From positions 1 through 44,502 of IMG/VR virus record IMGVR_UViG_3300031669_000061: a stretch of 44,502 nucleotides of DNA; one strand, given 5' to 3'. Source of the stretch: a virus. The first letter of the stretch is position 1. The number at the start of each line of letters is the position of its first letter. Shown piece by piece: positions 7,804 to 16,377 of this stretch. The translations under genes and the position numbers were made by a program. The notes beneath the pieces were generated by a model that worked only from the letters and a program-made list of their open reading frames with translations, was not told the origin of the DNA and did not search any database.

Positions 7804-9165
7804 TTACATCATCATAAAAAATGATGCTTTCCTACTAGCAGCTATTGTCCAAAATGTCGCCTCGCTACTCCATAAACCTTCACCTTCACTATTCTGAAGT
7901 TGAGCCTCGTAGATGTGCTTTGTTTCAGGGGCAAGGCTTGATAAATCAGAGTAGAATGGGTCGTCTGTCGTGAGTCCGTTAGCAAATGCTGTTGTGGTTC
8001 GGTTGGCAAGGATACGGAAGTTGTCGATAAACACATACGCGTCACCCGCTATACCTCGCAGGCGGATTGTACCCGAATCGACTACACTGTCCCACATCTC
8101 GGCAGCAGCTACGACTAAATTACCGTCTAGGTACAGGTCAAAAGTTCCACCCGTCCAATCGAGGTCTCGGCATTCAATAAGATGCCATATATTTGCAGAT
8201 AACGCCTCGCCTGTGTCTATGCCAGTACCAACAGCATTGTTATAACCTAAGTTGAAGGTAGGGTGAACGAATGGGTAGAGTCTCTTTGTCCCGTTACCCC
8301 AAGAGAGATTCCACCGCCCTGTCCCATCGTGCCTTGCATAGAAGAAAGCAGTCTCGCCATCTGATACTACCCGTGAAATCAATGCGTTGGGGTTATTTGT
8401 CCCGTCTCGGTAAAGCTCTAATGACCTCGTTCCCAACTTGGCTTGGTCAGTTGTAATCTTGGCTGTTGAAGTACCTGCGACACTCTTTGTCCAAGTAATG
8501 CCCCCACCCGAAGTGTCAATATCATCACCGTCAGACCCCCACTCAAAGTCATCCTCTGTTTCTATCTTCCCCCATGAGAACCTACCCTCGCAGGATGCTC
8601 CGCCGTCATTCAGAACCTCGGCGTTTATCCTTGCCGAGGCAGAAGTGATAAGAGTCGCAGGTAGGATTGTAGTTGTGGGTGGTTCTGTGTAATAGACGGT
8701 AATCTTGTACCAGTAGACAGCCGCCTGAGAAGCGCCAGAACAACCTACCGACATTCTCGCCCCGAAGTTCGCGGAATTGACTATTGCTGGTGTGAGCGTT
8801 GCCCCCCACAGGTCGGCGGCTCCACCATAGCTTACTTCTTCAGCACCCACCCATGCCTGGTGGGTACGATGCTTTGAGTCTCCCGTGTTATTCCCATCGC
8901 CATCAACCAGATATAGCAGGGAGTTGGTAATAACACCCGATACCTCCAGTCGCTCCATATCTAGCTTGACGCCTAAAATGGTAGCATCAACTGGCACAGA
9001 AAACCCGAAGTCGCTGCCTCTCAGCCAATCACTGTATGTATCCGTACCCGACCATCCAGCATTGCCGCCCACTGCCTGAATAGCAATGGGGTTACTCCAC
9101 GCAGCGAGACCTGCTCGGTCTTCGTTTGACCCTAATCTTGGATAAGTTGCACCTGTATCTGCCAT
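7804..9165 (-). CDS. Receptor-binding/tail-fibre-like protein with LamG-type domain
   Basis: This 453-residue protein has three parts. Residues 1-165 match a beta-sandwich common in phage distal tail proteins (FGFSVPVDATILGVKLDMER, then DLWGATLTPAIVNSANFG, then ITVYYTEPP). Residues 166-200 begin a fibronectin-III-like domain (SARINAEVLNDGGASCEG). From about 200 to 375 lies a concanavalin-like LamG domain (LGTRSLELYRDG, IWHLIECRDLDW, GTFDLYLDGNLVV, YVFIDNFRI). Then the fibronectin-like domain resumes (NGLTTDDPFYSDLSSLAPET). The LamG unit is thus inserted in another domain. The DNA is richer in CpG and poorer in CTAG than neighbours, a sign of acquisition. Likely role: binding host surface sugars. 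Confidence 0.7.
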   Translation of the reverse strand: MADTGATYPRLGSNEDRAGLAAWSNPIAIQAVGGNAGWSGTDTYSDWLRGSDFGFSVPVDATILGVKLDMERLEVSGVITNSLLYLVDGDGNNTGDSKHRTHQAWVGAEEVSYGGAADLWGATLTPAIVNSANFGARMSVGCSGASQAAVYWYKITVYYTEPPTTTILPATLITSASARINAEVLNDGGASCEGRFSWGKIETEDDFEWGSDGDDIDTSGGGITWTKSVAGTSTAKITTDQAKLGTRSLELYRDGTNNPNALISRVVSDGETAFFYARHDGTGRWNLSWGNGTKRLYPFVHPTFNLGYNNAVGTGIDTGEALSANIWHLIECRDLDWTGGTFDLYLDGNLVVAAAEMWDSVVDSGTIRLRGIAGDAYVFIDNFRILANRTTTAFANGLTTDDPFYSDLSSLAPETKHIYEAQLQNSEGEGLWSSEATFWTIAASRKASFFMMM

Positions 9166-9166
9166 A

Positions 9167-11083
9167 TTATGCCTCTTGGTTTATCGCTACCATGTCCCAC
9201 TTAGAATCTGCCGAGTTGTATATGAACCCAACATACAAGGTTTTAGTTGCCACAGTCGTAGTTGGCAGAGCAAACTCCAATCTTCTATAGATAGCGTTCC
9301 AAGCCAAAATTCTAGCTGTCCCGTTGTCCTTTATCCTGATAATTAGCCTGTTGCCATTTGCAGGTGCCCCAGAAGGGACTGCAAAGGTAGCTGTTGCTTC
9401 TGCTAACGCCGTTATTGTGTAGAAGTTTCTCAGACTTCCACCTGTCGGAGTTGGTGTAGCAGATGATGCGTCAGTAGTGTATTCCTCTACCACATTGGTA
9501 GTGGCAATAAGAGTCTTATTTGTAAGTGTCTGCTCATTAGTAGTCCCAACGACTGCTCCAGTTGCTCCATGAGTTGCTGTTACTGCTGCATGGGTAGCAA
9601 TATAGCTAACTATGTCAGCCAAACCTGCAATAGTTCCTGCTACTCCATGTGTAGCAGTTAAAGCAGCATGAGTAGCAATATCAGCAGCCCAATTAAGCAA
9701 GGTCTTAACTTGAGCCAAGGTCTGCTTAATGAACACACTAGCACCAGAAGCCACAAGGAAGTCACTAACGGCAGTGGCTAGAGAATGCTTGATATACTGA
9801 GGATGGTCGTCATCTGCTAGTCCACCAAGAGAACCATGATCTGTAGCAAGAGAACTTGTAAATATAGCAGTCCAAGGATATGTGATTGTTAGTGTATCTG
9901 TACCTTGCTGACAGATAATCTTGGCTATGAGTACAGAGAAGCTGACTGCAATGTTAGGTAGTGAGGCAGGAACAACTGCTTCCTCTGCTTGATTGGCTGA
10001 ATAGTCGCCCTGTCCATAGACTACATGAATGTGTCCATCAAAGTCCATATAGACCCAGTGGACACCAAATCTATTGACAGTAAGATCATCTAGTCCTGCA
10101 GCTATATCATTATACTGAGTATTGCTAATTGCAGTAGAACCTAGAACTTCTACCCAGGCAGATCCATTATAATACCAGTAGGAGAATATATCTAAGTCAT
10201 AATTCTCTCCACTTACAAATATATCATCACGAAGAGTTAGTTCTCCAGCATCAACAAAGGCTGTTACCTCTGTATAGGTATCATCGGTAGTATTATGGAC
10301 TCTTTTAGCTACATCAGTCGCAGCAAACCCACCATCAGCATCATGTAACTTAAATGCTTCGGTAGCATCAGCAGTTCCACTGTTTGGTGTAGTGTAAGGC
10401 GGAGTGACTTTCCTATTTAACCCAAGATGGAGCACACCAGCAGTTACAGCGAGGTTGCGAGTCCCAGTTGCAGTAGTAACCATTCCACTTGTTCTTTCTG
10501 CTCCTTCCTCAACTCTCATCATGTGAGAGCGATTATCACCTTGTATGCCTATCTTGTCAGCTTGCAAGATATGAGTGTCATTCCCACTTCGGAATACTAC
10601 TCCAAGTAAGATATGGTCTTGTATGAAACCATAAGTTGCTAGGCTGGTAGCTACTACTATCTGTGGAGTGCCTGCATTGTAATCAAGATAGAGCAGGTTA
10701 GCTACCATATCAGTCAAAGCTATGGCAGCCTGACCAGCAAAGTTAAAGAACTTAGCTACTGCTATATCAGAATCAGACTCTTTGCACCAAGCAGTTCCAG
10801 AAGCTACAGCAACCGTTCCATTAGCAGGAGATGTAGGACTAATCACACATCCAGTCAGGAACGTTCTGTCTCCAAAGAAGTTTATGTAGTCCTGAACATC
10901 ATCATAGGTAGCTGTATCCAGTTCAGATACCTCTACATCTACAGCTTTTGGTCTTAAGGATGGATGAGGAGGTAGAGATGATGCTGGCGGAACAAACAGC
11001 CGCCTCTTCTCAAAATCCAGATCAACAGGATTGGTAAAGACTGGTCGGTCTTCTGGTCTTTTACCTGAGAATTTCCTAGCCAT
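9167..11083 (-). CDS. Tail fibre protein
   Basis: A 638-residue fibre-like protein. The central motif DHGSLGGLADDDHPQYI is a hallmark of phage tail fibres, and TNEQTLTNKTL is a common fibre repeat unit. Two copies of an ATHAxxTATHGxxG repeat (in DNA around 9560-9600 and 9646-9690) lie between them. The N-terminus is basic and Pro-rich (MARKFSGKRPEDRPVF) and probably attaches the fibre to the particle. The C-terminal 110 residues are beta-rich (PANGNRLIIRIKDNGTARIL). I chose the ATG at 11083, behind TTTAGGATATAAT; an upstream in-frame start at 11116 lies inside the previous gene. Confidence 0.8.
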   Translation of the reverse strand: MARKFSGKRPEDRPVFTNPVDLDFEKRRLFVPPASSLPPHPSLRPKAVDVEVSELDTATYDDVQDYINFFGDRTFLTGCVISPTSPANGTVAVASGTAWCKESDSDIAVAKFFNFAGQAAIALTDMVANLLYLDYNAGTPQIVVATSLATYGFIQDHILLGVVFRSGNDTHILQADKIGIQGDNRSHMMRVEEGAERTSGMVTTATGTRNLAVTAGVLHLGLNRKVTPPYTTPNSGTADATEAFKLHDADGGFAATDVAKRVHNTTDDTYTEVTAFVDAGELTLRDDIFVSGENYDLDIFSYWYYNGSAWVEVLGSTAISNTQYNDIAAGLDDLTVNRFGVHWVYMDFDGHIHVVYGQGDYSANQAEEAVVPASLPNIAVSFSVLIAKIICQQGTDTLTITYPWTAIFTSSLATDHGSLGGLADDDHPQYIKHSLATAVSDFLVASGASVFIKQTLAQVKTLLNWAADIATHAALTATHGVAGTIAGLADIVSYIATHAAVTATHGATGAVVGTTNEQTLTNKTLIATTNVVEEYTTDASSATPTPTGGSLRNFYTITALAEATATFAVPSGAPANGNRLIIRIKDNGTARILAWNAIYRRLEFALPTTTVATKTLYVGFIYNSADSKWDMVAINQEA

Positions 11084-11084
11084 A

Positions 11085-12665
11085 TTATATCCTAAACAAC
11101 CACTTGAAAGCTGCACTCATTGCTCCATATATCTTGTCAAGTCCTATTAACTCTATTATAGGCTTGTCCATTATTGGAGTTGGCTTGAGAGATGGCATAG
11201 GTGCAGGTGCAGTATACTTGCCTGATACAAGCGGAGGTTCAGGAAACATAGTCTCAAGCAGTTTGGTCCTCTCCTGTTCCTCAATAATCTTACTTATTAG
11301 CTCTTTTGTTGTTTCTTCAGGAGCTTCCTCTTCTGGTTTCTCAGGTTCTTTGACCTCATCAGGCACTCTTCTCATGGCAGCCTCTGACACATCTACATCA
11401 AAGCCTAGGTCGCCAAAAGCAACTTCCATACGGTAGAGGCCAGGCTTATAGATTCTACGGATGGATGATACTCTTATTGGACTATTTTCATCAGAAGGAT
11501 AAATTATTGGATCTAGCCCAAAGCAAGGGTAACCATAATTTGTTCCTGAGTGAATGACCCATATGTCTACAAAGTCCCAATCTACAGCAGTAAATGTAGT
11601 TTTGGTCTTCATCTGAGCAGTGGTCTTACCTGTTCCACCATCAGATGCAACTTGTCCTGAGTTTTCAACGTCCCAGAAACAGTTAGTAATGGTACCATAG
11701 TTATCTCCGCAAAAGCCACCTACAGACAGGCCACTCATAGCAACAACAGGACCAGATGAATAAGATTTGTCTATTGTTCTACTATTAGTACCTACAAAGC
11801 CTCCTACATACTGGTTACCTATAACAGCACCCATAGCATAACAGTTTAGTATATCAGCATTACTATCTCCGACTAGTCCTCCTACCTCATCAGCATCTGA
11901 TGCAGTTACATTACCAGTTGCGTAAGATTCCTCAATGGTCTTACCTTCAGACAAAGCAGCATAGCCAATAAGTCCCCCAATACCATAGTCTGTTGTTGTA
12001 CTTGTAATAGTGCAAGTACTCCAGCATTTAGAAATGTTACTATAAGCATACCCTGCTAAGCCTCCTACTCCGCCTCCACCTGCCTTACCATCCACTGTAC
12101 CAGTAGTAGAGCAATTCTCAATCTCACTATAGGCGTCACCAACTAATCCTCCAACCAGATAGTCTCCTGTAATATCGACACCTGTTAGTTTTATGTTCTT
12201 TACTATGCCGCCTGGTGTTTCAGCAGTTGGATAGGTAGCAGCGAACAGTCCCACAAAAGCTATATCTGGACGGTTGATATATAGACCAGAGATTGTATAT
12301 TCCTTACCATCAAACTGTCCAGCAAAGGGGTCAGTCTGCCAGTTTGTTCCGATAGGGTCAAAGCCTAAATGGTCACTAACACTGAGAGTAGTTCGAACCC
12401 AATATATACTATTAAAGCTACCGCCAGAGGTATGCGCTGTCTTACAATAGTAATCCTTGCCAGCGTTTGTTACAAAGTCGTTAACAATATACTCAGTAGC
12501 TGCTGCCCATGCACCTCTGTCAACTAATATATTCCAGCCTACTGTTCCGATAGCATCTATATCATTAGCAAGTTCATAGTAAGCTGTAAGATCATTCTCT
12601 ACAGCTTGAAGATCACTTACATTACTTATAATATAGGGGTCTTCTTGTGTTCCACTACCTGTCAT
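11085..12665 (-). CDS. GLUG-repeat virion protein, adhesin-like
   Basis: A 526-residue protein. From about residue 125 to 340 it carries six or so GLUG-type repeats (VGGLVGDAYSEIENCSTTG, VGGLAGYAYSNISKCWSTC, IGGLIGYAALSE, VGGLVGDSNADILNCYAMG, VGGFVGTNSRTIDKSYSSG, VGGFCGDNYGTITNCFWD). Each forms one turn of a beta-solenoid, as in bacterial surface adhesins. Before them is a FAGQFDGKEYTISGL segment typical of GLUG proteins. The tail is Pro/Glu-rich, then a helix ending in FKWLFRI. A role in host attachment or depolymerisation is inferred from its place beside tail fibres. The ATG at 12665 has GAGG nine bases upstream; a TTG seven codons earlier is less likely. Confidence 0.75.
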   Translation of the reverse strand: MTGSGTQEDPYIISNVSDLQAVENDLTAYYELANDIDAIGTVGWNILVDRGAWAAATEYIVNDFVTNAGKDYYCKTAHTSGGSFNSIYWVRTTLSVSDHLGFDPIGTNWQTDPFAGQFDGKEYTISGLYINRPDIAFVGLFAATYPTAETPGGIVKNIKLTGVDITGDYLVGGLVGDAYSEIENCSTTGTVDGKAGGGGVGGLAGYAYSNISKCWSTCTITSTTTDYGIGGLIGYAALSEGKTIEESYATGNVTASDADEVGGLVGDSNADILNCYAMGAVIGNQYVGGFVGTNSRTIDKSYSSGPVVAMSGLSVGGFCGDNYGTITNCFWDVENSGQVASDGGTGKTTAQMKTKTTFTAVDWDFVDIWVIHSGTNYGYPCFGLDPIIYPSDENSPIRVSSIRRIYKPGLYRMEVAFGDLGFDVDVSEAAMRRVPDEVKEPEKPEEEAPEETTKELISKIIEEQERTKLLETMFPEPPLVSGKYTAPAPMPSLKPTPIMDKPIIELIGLDKIYGAMSAAFKWLFRI

Positions 12666-12666
12666 T

Positions 12667-13716
12667 TTATAAGCCTCTACTATCAACTATTGATAGTTTG
12701 TCATACATCTCAACTTTGCCATTATGAGGAGCAACCATCATGCCTGCCATCTGCTCAAACTTAGCTCGGGCTAGTAGTGCTGATGCTCTAGCATTTACAT
12801 CTAACTGTTGAGTCAGTGGGCCTGACAGTACAATCCTGATAACATCAGCATAGCCAGCTATCTCATCTGCATCTTCAGCTTCACCAACTATGTAACTTGC
12901 CCAGAGACCATCTGCACCCTCATTCCCATATACTAAGAAGTGGTTAGGTATTAGCACATTCCTACGCTCTATGTATTCATAGAAGTAGGGAGCTGATCCC
13001 GAGTAGAATGTCATGTCAGCTGCATCAGCTTCTTGCGGATACTTAATCTCCCACTTCAGGTCATGTAAAGGCTTCAGGTAGCTAGCAGTCATATTCAATA
13101 GCCTATAGAGTATAGATGCTGCATACTCAAAAGGTTGAGCATTGATGTCGAACTGAGGTTGGAGTGAGTTGATGATACCATCATCTTCTACTAAAGCATT
13201 TAAAGTCATAGCTGGATCTATCTCACCAAGAATAATCCCAATGATAGTATAGATGGTATCAGTAGTATAGCTTGCAGTAAAGAGTGGTGGACTGCCTACA
13301 CGGATGAGTGATTCTCTCAGCTTGCTCCACATACCTTCTAACTCCAGCAATTCCCACAGTTTGCCACCAGCAGATACAGTTTGCTGATGCTTCACCCAGA
13401 GTCTAGGAGGAGCTGGCTCATTAGTACCATCACCTAGATATTCTTTGCCAGTAGTAGTTACATAGCCCCAGCCTATCTCTATCCAGTAGCCTTTCAGTAA
13501 TGGTATATCTTTATCTTTATTGCGAAAGATGATAGTAGCGTAGTCATTGTAAGGCTCTTCAACATGGTCTATCATCAGGATACGATTACCGTAAGTTGCA
13601 CTGTCGGATGATAGGTCAACAGTGGTAGCGTTGTGCTTGAATAGCAGCTTGAAGTATGGAGATTTAGAAGCCGCATTCTGAGCGGCTAGGTAGGTTGCCG
13701 ATACTGACCTAGCCAT
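12667..13716 (-). CDS. Virion structural protein, tail/baseplate type
   Basis: The 349-residue product begins MARSVSATYLAAQNAASKSP and has a beta-rich first half (ATIIFRNKDKDIPLLKGYWI, IEIGWGYVTTTGKEYL, PRLWVKHQQTV) and a mixed second half. The pattern of short strands around a GYWIEIGWGY core recalls phage tail-hub or baseplate proteins that fold as repeated barrels, but the match is not decisive. It starts behind TATGGAGACAGT and ends overlapping the leader of the GLUG gene. Location between accessory head genes and fibre genes supports a tail role. Confidence 0.6.
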   Translation of the reverse strand: MARSVSATYLAAQNAASKSPYFKLLFKHNATTVDLSSDSATYGNRILMIDHVEEPYNDYATIIFRNKDKDIPLLKGYWIEIGWGYVTTTGKEYLGDGTNEPAPPRLWVKHQQTVSAGGKLWELLELEGMWSKLRESLIRVGSPPLFTASYTTDTIYTIIGIILGEIDPAMTLNALVEDDGIINSLQPQFDINAQPFEYAASILYRLLNMTASYLKPLHDLKWEIKYPQEADAADMTFYSGSAPYFYEYIERRNVLIPNHFLVYGNEGADGLWASYIVGEAEDADEIAGYADVIRIVLSGPLTQQLDVNARASALLARAKFEQMAGMMVAPHNGKVEMYDKLSIVDSRGL

Positions 13717-13728
13717 ACTGTCTCCATA

Positions 13729-14085
13729 CTATATCGGATCCACGCCTCGGATGTAGAGAGTTCTAGCAAGTGTAGTCTGTGTTGCACCGAGAAGGACAGT
13801 CACAAACCTGGCACAGATGTCCTTAAAGACATTCATGCCAGCAGTTGTTCGAGCAGTGGTGGTATTCACAAAGTCGCCAGTAGCAGCATCATTGAAAGTA
13901 TAACCCTGGACTGCAGTGTCTGCAGTTAGTCGGCTAGGCTTGACTGTTATTGTAGCATTGTCTATTGCAGGAGCATACACCTGCACACTTCTGAACTCAG
14001 CTCCAAGATCAGTCTCAGCTGATACAGCAGGGTTTGCATCCTTAGCTATAGTTACTGTTTTCCAAGAACCTACTCTAAGTCCCAT
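13729..14085 (-). CDS. Small virion structural protein
   Basis: A 118-residue protein, Ala/Thr/Val-rich and predicted beta-rich (WKTVTIAKDANPAVSAETDL, VQVYAPAIDNATITVKPSR). Such short beta proteins between capsid and tail genes are often head-completion, stopper or fibre-adaptor proteins. The ATG at 14085 follows TAAGGAGATAATA; a longer frame to 14124 would overlap that ribosome site and was rejected. No family is certain. Confidence 0.55.
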   Translation of the reverse strand: MGLRVGSWKTVTIAKDANPAVSAETDLGAEFRSVQVYAPAIDNATITVKPSRLTADTAVQGYTFNDAATGDFVNTTTARTTAGMNVFKDICARFVTVLLGATQTTLARTLYIRGVDPI

Positions 14086-14095
14086 TATTATCTCC

Positions 14096-14293
14096 TTACA
14101 TCTGGGGTGCCACTGCACCACCATAGTTCAATTCTTTGCCAGTCTGCTTTCTGGCTATGTCATAGGCGATGGCAGCGCATTGTTTCTGCTCCTTCCCACC
14201 TTCATCCATGCACTGCTTAATAGATGCAGATATACGATCTTGTACTTCTGCATCAGTACTTTCTGGTGTTAATGCTTCGACTGGTAATGGCAT
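14096..14293 (-). CDS. Small conserved-type phage protein (65 aa)
   Basis: The product has the core ISASIKQCMDEGGKEQKQCA followed by AIAYDIARKQTG. This Cys-x(n)-EGGKEQKQC-x-AIAY pattern recurs in short phage proteins near capsid genes, but I cannot name a function. It begins behind ATAAGGAGGAATAAG, just after a strong intercistronic hairpin. The protein may be a helical accessory of the head or a regulator. Confidence 0.55.
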   Translation of the reverse strand: MPLPVEALTPESTDAEVQDRISASIKQCMDEGGKEQKQCAAIAYDIARKQTGKELNYGGAVAPQM

Positions 14294-14313
14294 CTTATTC
14301 CTCCTTATACAGT

Positions 14314-14347
14314 GCTGGCTGAGCTAGTCGCAGTTAGCTCAGCCAGC
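14314..14347 (-). other. Perfect 13-bp intercistronic hairpin
   Basis: GCTGGCTGAGCTA at 14314-14326 is exactly complementary to 14335-14347, with an 8-base loop. It lies in the 65-base gap between the 288-residue head protein gene and the 65-residue gene. No U run follows on the minus strand, so a simple intrinsic terminator is unlikely; transcript stabilisation, RNase processing or partial attenuation are more plausible. It ends 20 bases before the start codon, upstream of the ribosome site. Confidence 0.7.
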
Positions 14348-14358
14348 AAAGCTAGTTG

Positions 14359-15225
14359 CTATGGACAAATCTGGAGCATGAAGAATGGTGCTCCCTGGCC
14401 ACCAGCATTAGCATGAGCCAAGGTGAAGCCACCATGCTGCATCTCTAGACCTACAACCTCTGCTGAGTCAGCATCTTGCCCTAAAACTTCTCCAGTAGAC
14501 TGTAGTAGAACATTATGACGATCTGCAGCATTGCCAGGACCATTCCCTGTTGGTCCTAACCAACAAGGTCCCCAGGTCTGTAGCCAGAACCAGTGGTCGG
14601 CAGTAACCTTCTTATGAGCCACACCAATTACAGGTTCCTCAGTGTCTTGGTTCCACTCACAGCCCAGAGCCCAGTGAGCCATGCACTCAGCATGGTCAAC
14701 ATTAGGTGCCAAGGTGGCGTTTATCTCATCCTGTAGAGTCAGGGTCATCTCAGTATTCCCAGCCAGTATGGCAGCAGCAGTCATGACAGTATTCTCAAGA
14801 ATCCTGCAGACATGAGCATCGTCATCGTGCCCGAAGATTACTACGAAGCCACCAGCAAGTTCATTGACAGCAATGGCACCAGTCTTGGCTATACCATCAG
14901 TATTAGCGATATCTATTACTAGGGTCTTATCGCCAATAGCAGCAGCCACAGCAACAGTAGCATAGGCTATATGCTGACGGTAGCCATTCTTGATACCATA
15001 GTCGGTCTTGGGGATACCGACAGATGATGCCTTAGCATAGTAGAAGACCCTCTCACCATCCATCAGCTTAGTGCCAACAGGATACTTTTGAAGAGCATCC
15101 GAATCTCCAATGTCGTCAGGCACTGCCAGGTTGGTGATGCCTTCCTGTCCTCCCTTCCATGATGGCAGGATGATGTACCTGCCATCCTTGTTCAGTAATT
15201 TGTGTAGTACTCTAGTTGCAACCAT
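14359..15225 (-). CDS. Capsid-associated protein, possible decoration protein
   Basis: A 288-residue protein directly downstream of the major capsid gene. It contains GQEGITNLAVPDDIGDSDAL, a DKTLVIDIANTDGIAKTG segment and a Trp- and His-rich C-terminal part (WALGCEWNQ, WFWLQTWGPCWLGPTGNG). Genes in this position often encode decoration or head-stabilising proteins, and its beta-rich character fits; this is inference from position. It starts behind ATAAGGAGAAGAA. Confidence 0.5.
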   Translation of the reverse strand: MVATRVLHKLLNKDGRYIILPSWKGGQEGITNLAVPDDIGDSDALQKYPVGTKLMDGERVFYYAKASSVGIPKTDYGIKNGYRQHIAYATVAVAAAIGDKTLVIDIANTDGIAKTGAIAVNELAGGFVVIFGHDDDAHVCRILENTVMTAAAILAGNTEMTLTLQDEINATLAPNVDHAECMAHWALGCEWNQDTEEPVIGVAHKKVTADHWFWLQTWGPCWLGPTGNGPGNAADRHNVLLQSTGEVLGQDADSAEVVGLEMQHGGFTLAHANAGGQGAPFFMLQICP

Positions 15226-15242
15226 TTCTTCTCCTTATCCTA

Positions 15243-15269
15243 GAATCTTAGGTAGAACTGTTAAGATTC
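15243..15269 (-). other. 8-bp hairpin downstream of the major capsid gene
   Basis: GAATCTTA (15243-15250) and TAAGATTC (15262-15269) are perfect complements with an 11-base loop, in the 71-base gap after the major capsid gene. An overlapping GGTAG/CTACC pair could compete with it. No U run follows, so it is more likely a stabiliser or processing site that sets capsid mRNA levels than a full terminator. Confidence 0.5.
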
Positions 15270-15296
15270 CAGTCCTACCGCATCCACAGATTGCTA

Positions 15297-16358
15297 CTAT
15301 ATGGTTATTGCCAAGTCGGCGATGTCGGCGATCCTGCTCAGGCATAGCGAGGAGCCTAGCAGCACAGCTCCATAGTTCAGCATCCTGAGACCACCAGCAT
15401 CCCAGTTCTCAAGCTCAGGGAATCTCACCAGTTTGTAAAAGTCCCCAAAGCCTGAAGTTCCACCGAAGGCATAGGTTAGTCCGGGCTCCTGGTTCAGCAC
15501 ATTACCGTGCTTGACACCGAAGATGGAATATCCCTTCTCATTTACATAGAGTGTTCTGACATTAGCAGCAACGGCAGTCAGACCAGTATCCTGTTGCTCA
15601 CCCACTAGGAAGTCAGTCCTTATCATAGGCACCGCATCCCAGAAGAGTACTCTCTTGCCCAGCTCATTGTAGCCCAGAGTCAGGAAGCTCATAGTGCCAT
15701 GTGTCTGAGTAGTTCCGGACACAGTATACAGGAAACCCTTCTCCTGGTAGGCAGCATCAATCTGGCGGATAATCTCAAAGGGCGCCCAGATCTCATCCAC
15801 TCCCATCTTCATAGCGTCTATCATGATTCTGAGGTTTGCCAGGCTAAGTCCAAGACCTCCCTGGTCTATATTGAGATCGCCACTGGTCTGCCTTGCCCAG
15901 GCATGGACACCATCGAACTGCTTGGCAGAGGCATTTACATCTGCATAGATGAGACGAGCTCCGATCTTCCTCTTGAGAGCCTTCTCACATTCCAGAAGCA
16001 ACCTTGCCTCGTAGTTGTTGTAGGTGCCATAGATGCCCTCAACGAAGTGGTCAAGCTTTCTCTGGATGTAGCTCCTCTTCAGAGCAGATTCCTTCTCTTC
16101 GTAGTTTACATCCTCAGTCCAGGTGAGTCCTTCACCAATGTTTACCTCGGCTACAGCAGCCTCAAGAGCAGCAACATTGGCAGGTATCTCTCTCAACCAC
16201 TCAATTTTCAGTCCAGTACCGGATGCTTGGCCAACTGTTACCCTCTCTATAGGGTTGTTTCTTTTGATATCTTCTTCAAAGACACCAGGTATCTTTGTTG
16301 ACTGCGTTAGCTTTTGGAGCGCAGCCAAGTTTGCCCAATGTCCACCTGAATCAGTCAT
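15297..16358 (-). CDS. Major capsid protein (HK97-like fold, inferred)
   Basis: The 353-residue product lies immediately after the scaffold gene, the standard place for the major capsid protein. It has the expected size and pattern: an N-terminal helical arm, a long charged helix (NYEEKESALKRSYIQRKLDH), then alpha/beta sequence with MGVDEIWAPFEIIRQI, LGKRVLFWDAVPMIRTDF (the 'capsid protein finds its own name' pattern of metal-rich HK97 relatives) and a beta-rich C-terminus. It starts behind ATAAGGAGTAATTACT. The call rests on position and overall pattern, not on a single catalytic motif. Confidence 0.8.
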   Translation of the reverse strand: MTDSGGHWANLAALQKLTQSTKIPGVFEEDIKRNNPIERVTVGQASGTGLKIEWLREIPANVAALEAAVAEVNIGEGLTWTEDVNYEEKESALKRSYIQRKLDHFVEGIYGTYNNYEARLLLECEKALKRKIGARLIYADVNASAKQFDGVHAWARQTSGDLNIDQGGLGLSLANLRIMIDAMKMGVDEIWAPFEIIRQIDAAYQEKGFLYTVSGTTQTHGTMSFLTLGYNELGKRVLFWDAVPMIRTDFLVGEQQDTGLTAVAANVRTLYVNEKGYSIFGVKHGNVLNQEPGLTYAFGGTSGFGDFYKLVRFPELENWDAGGLRMLNYGAVLLGSSLCLSRIADIADLAITI

Positions 16359-16377
16359 AGTAATTACTCCTTATCAG

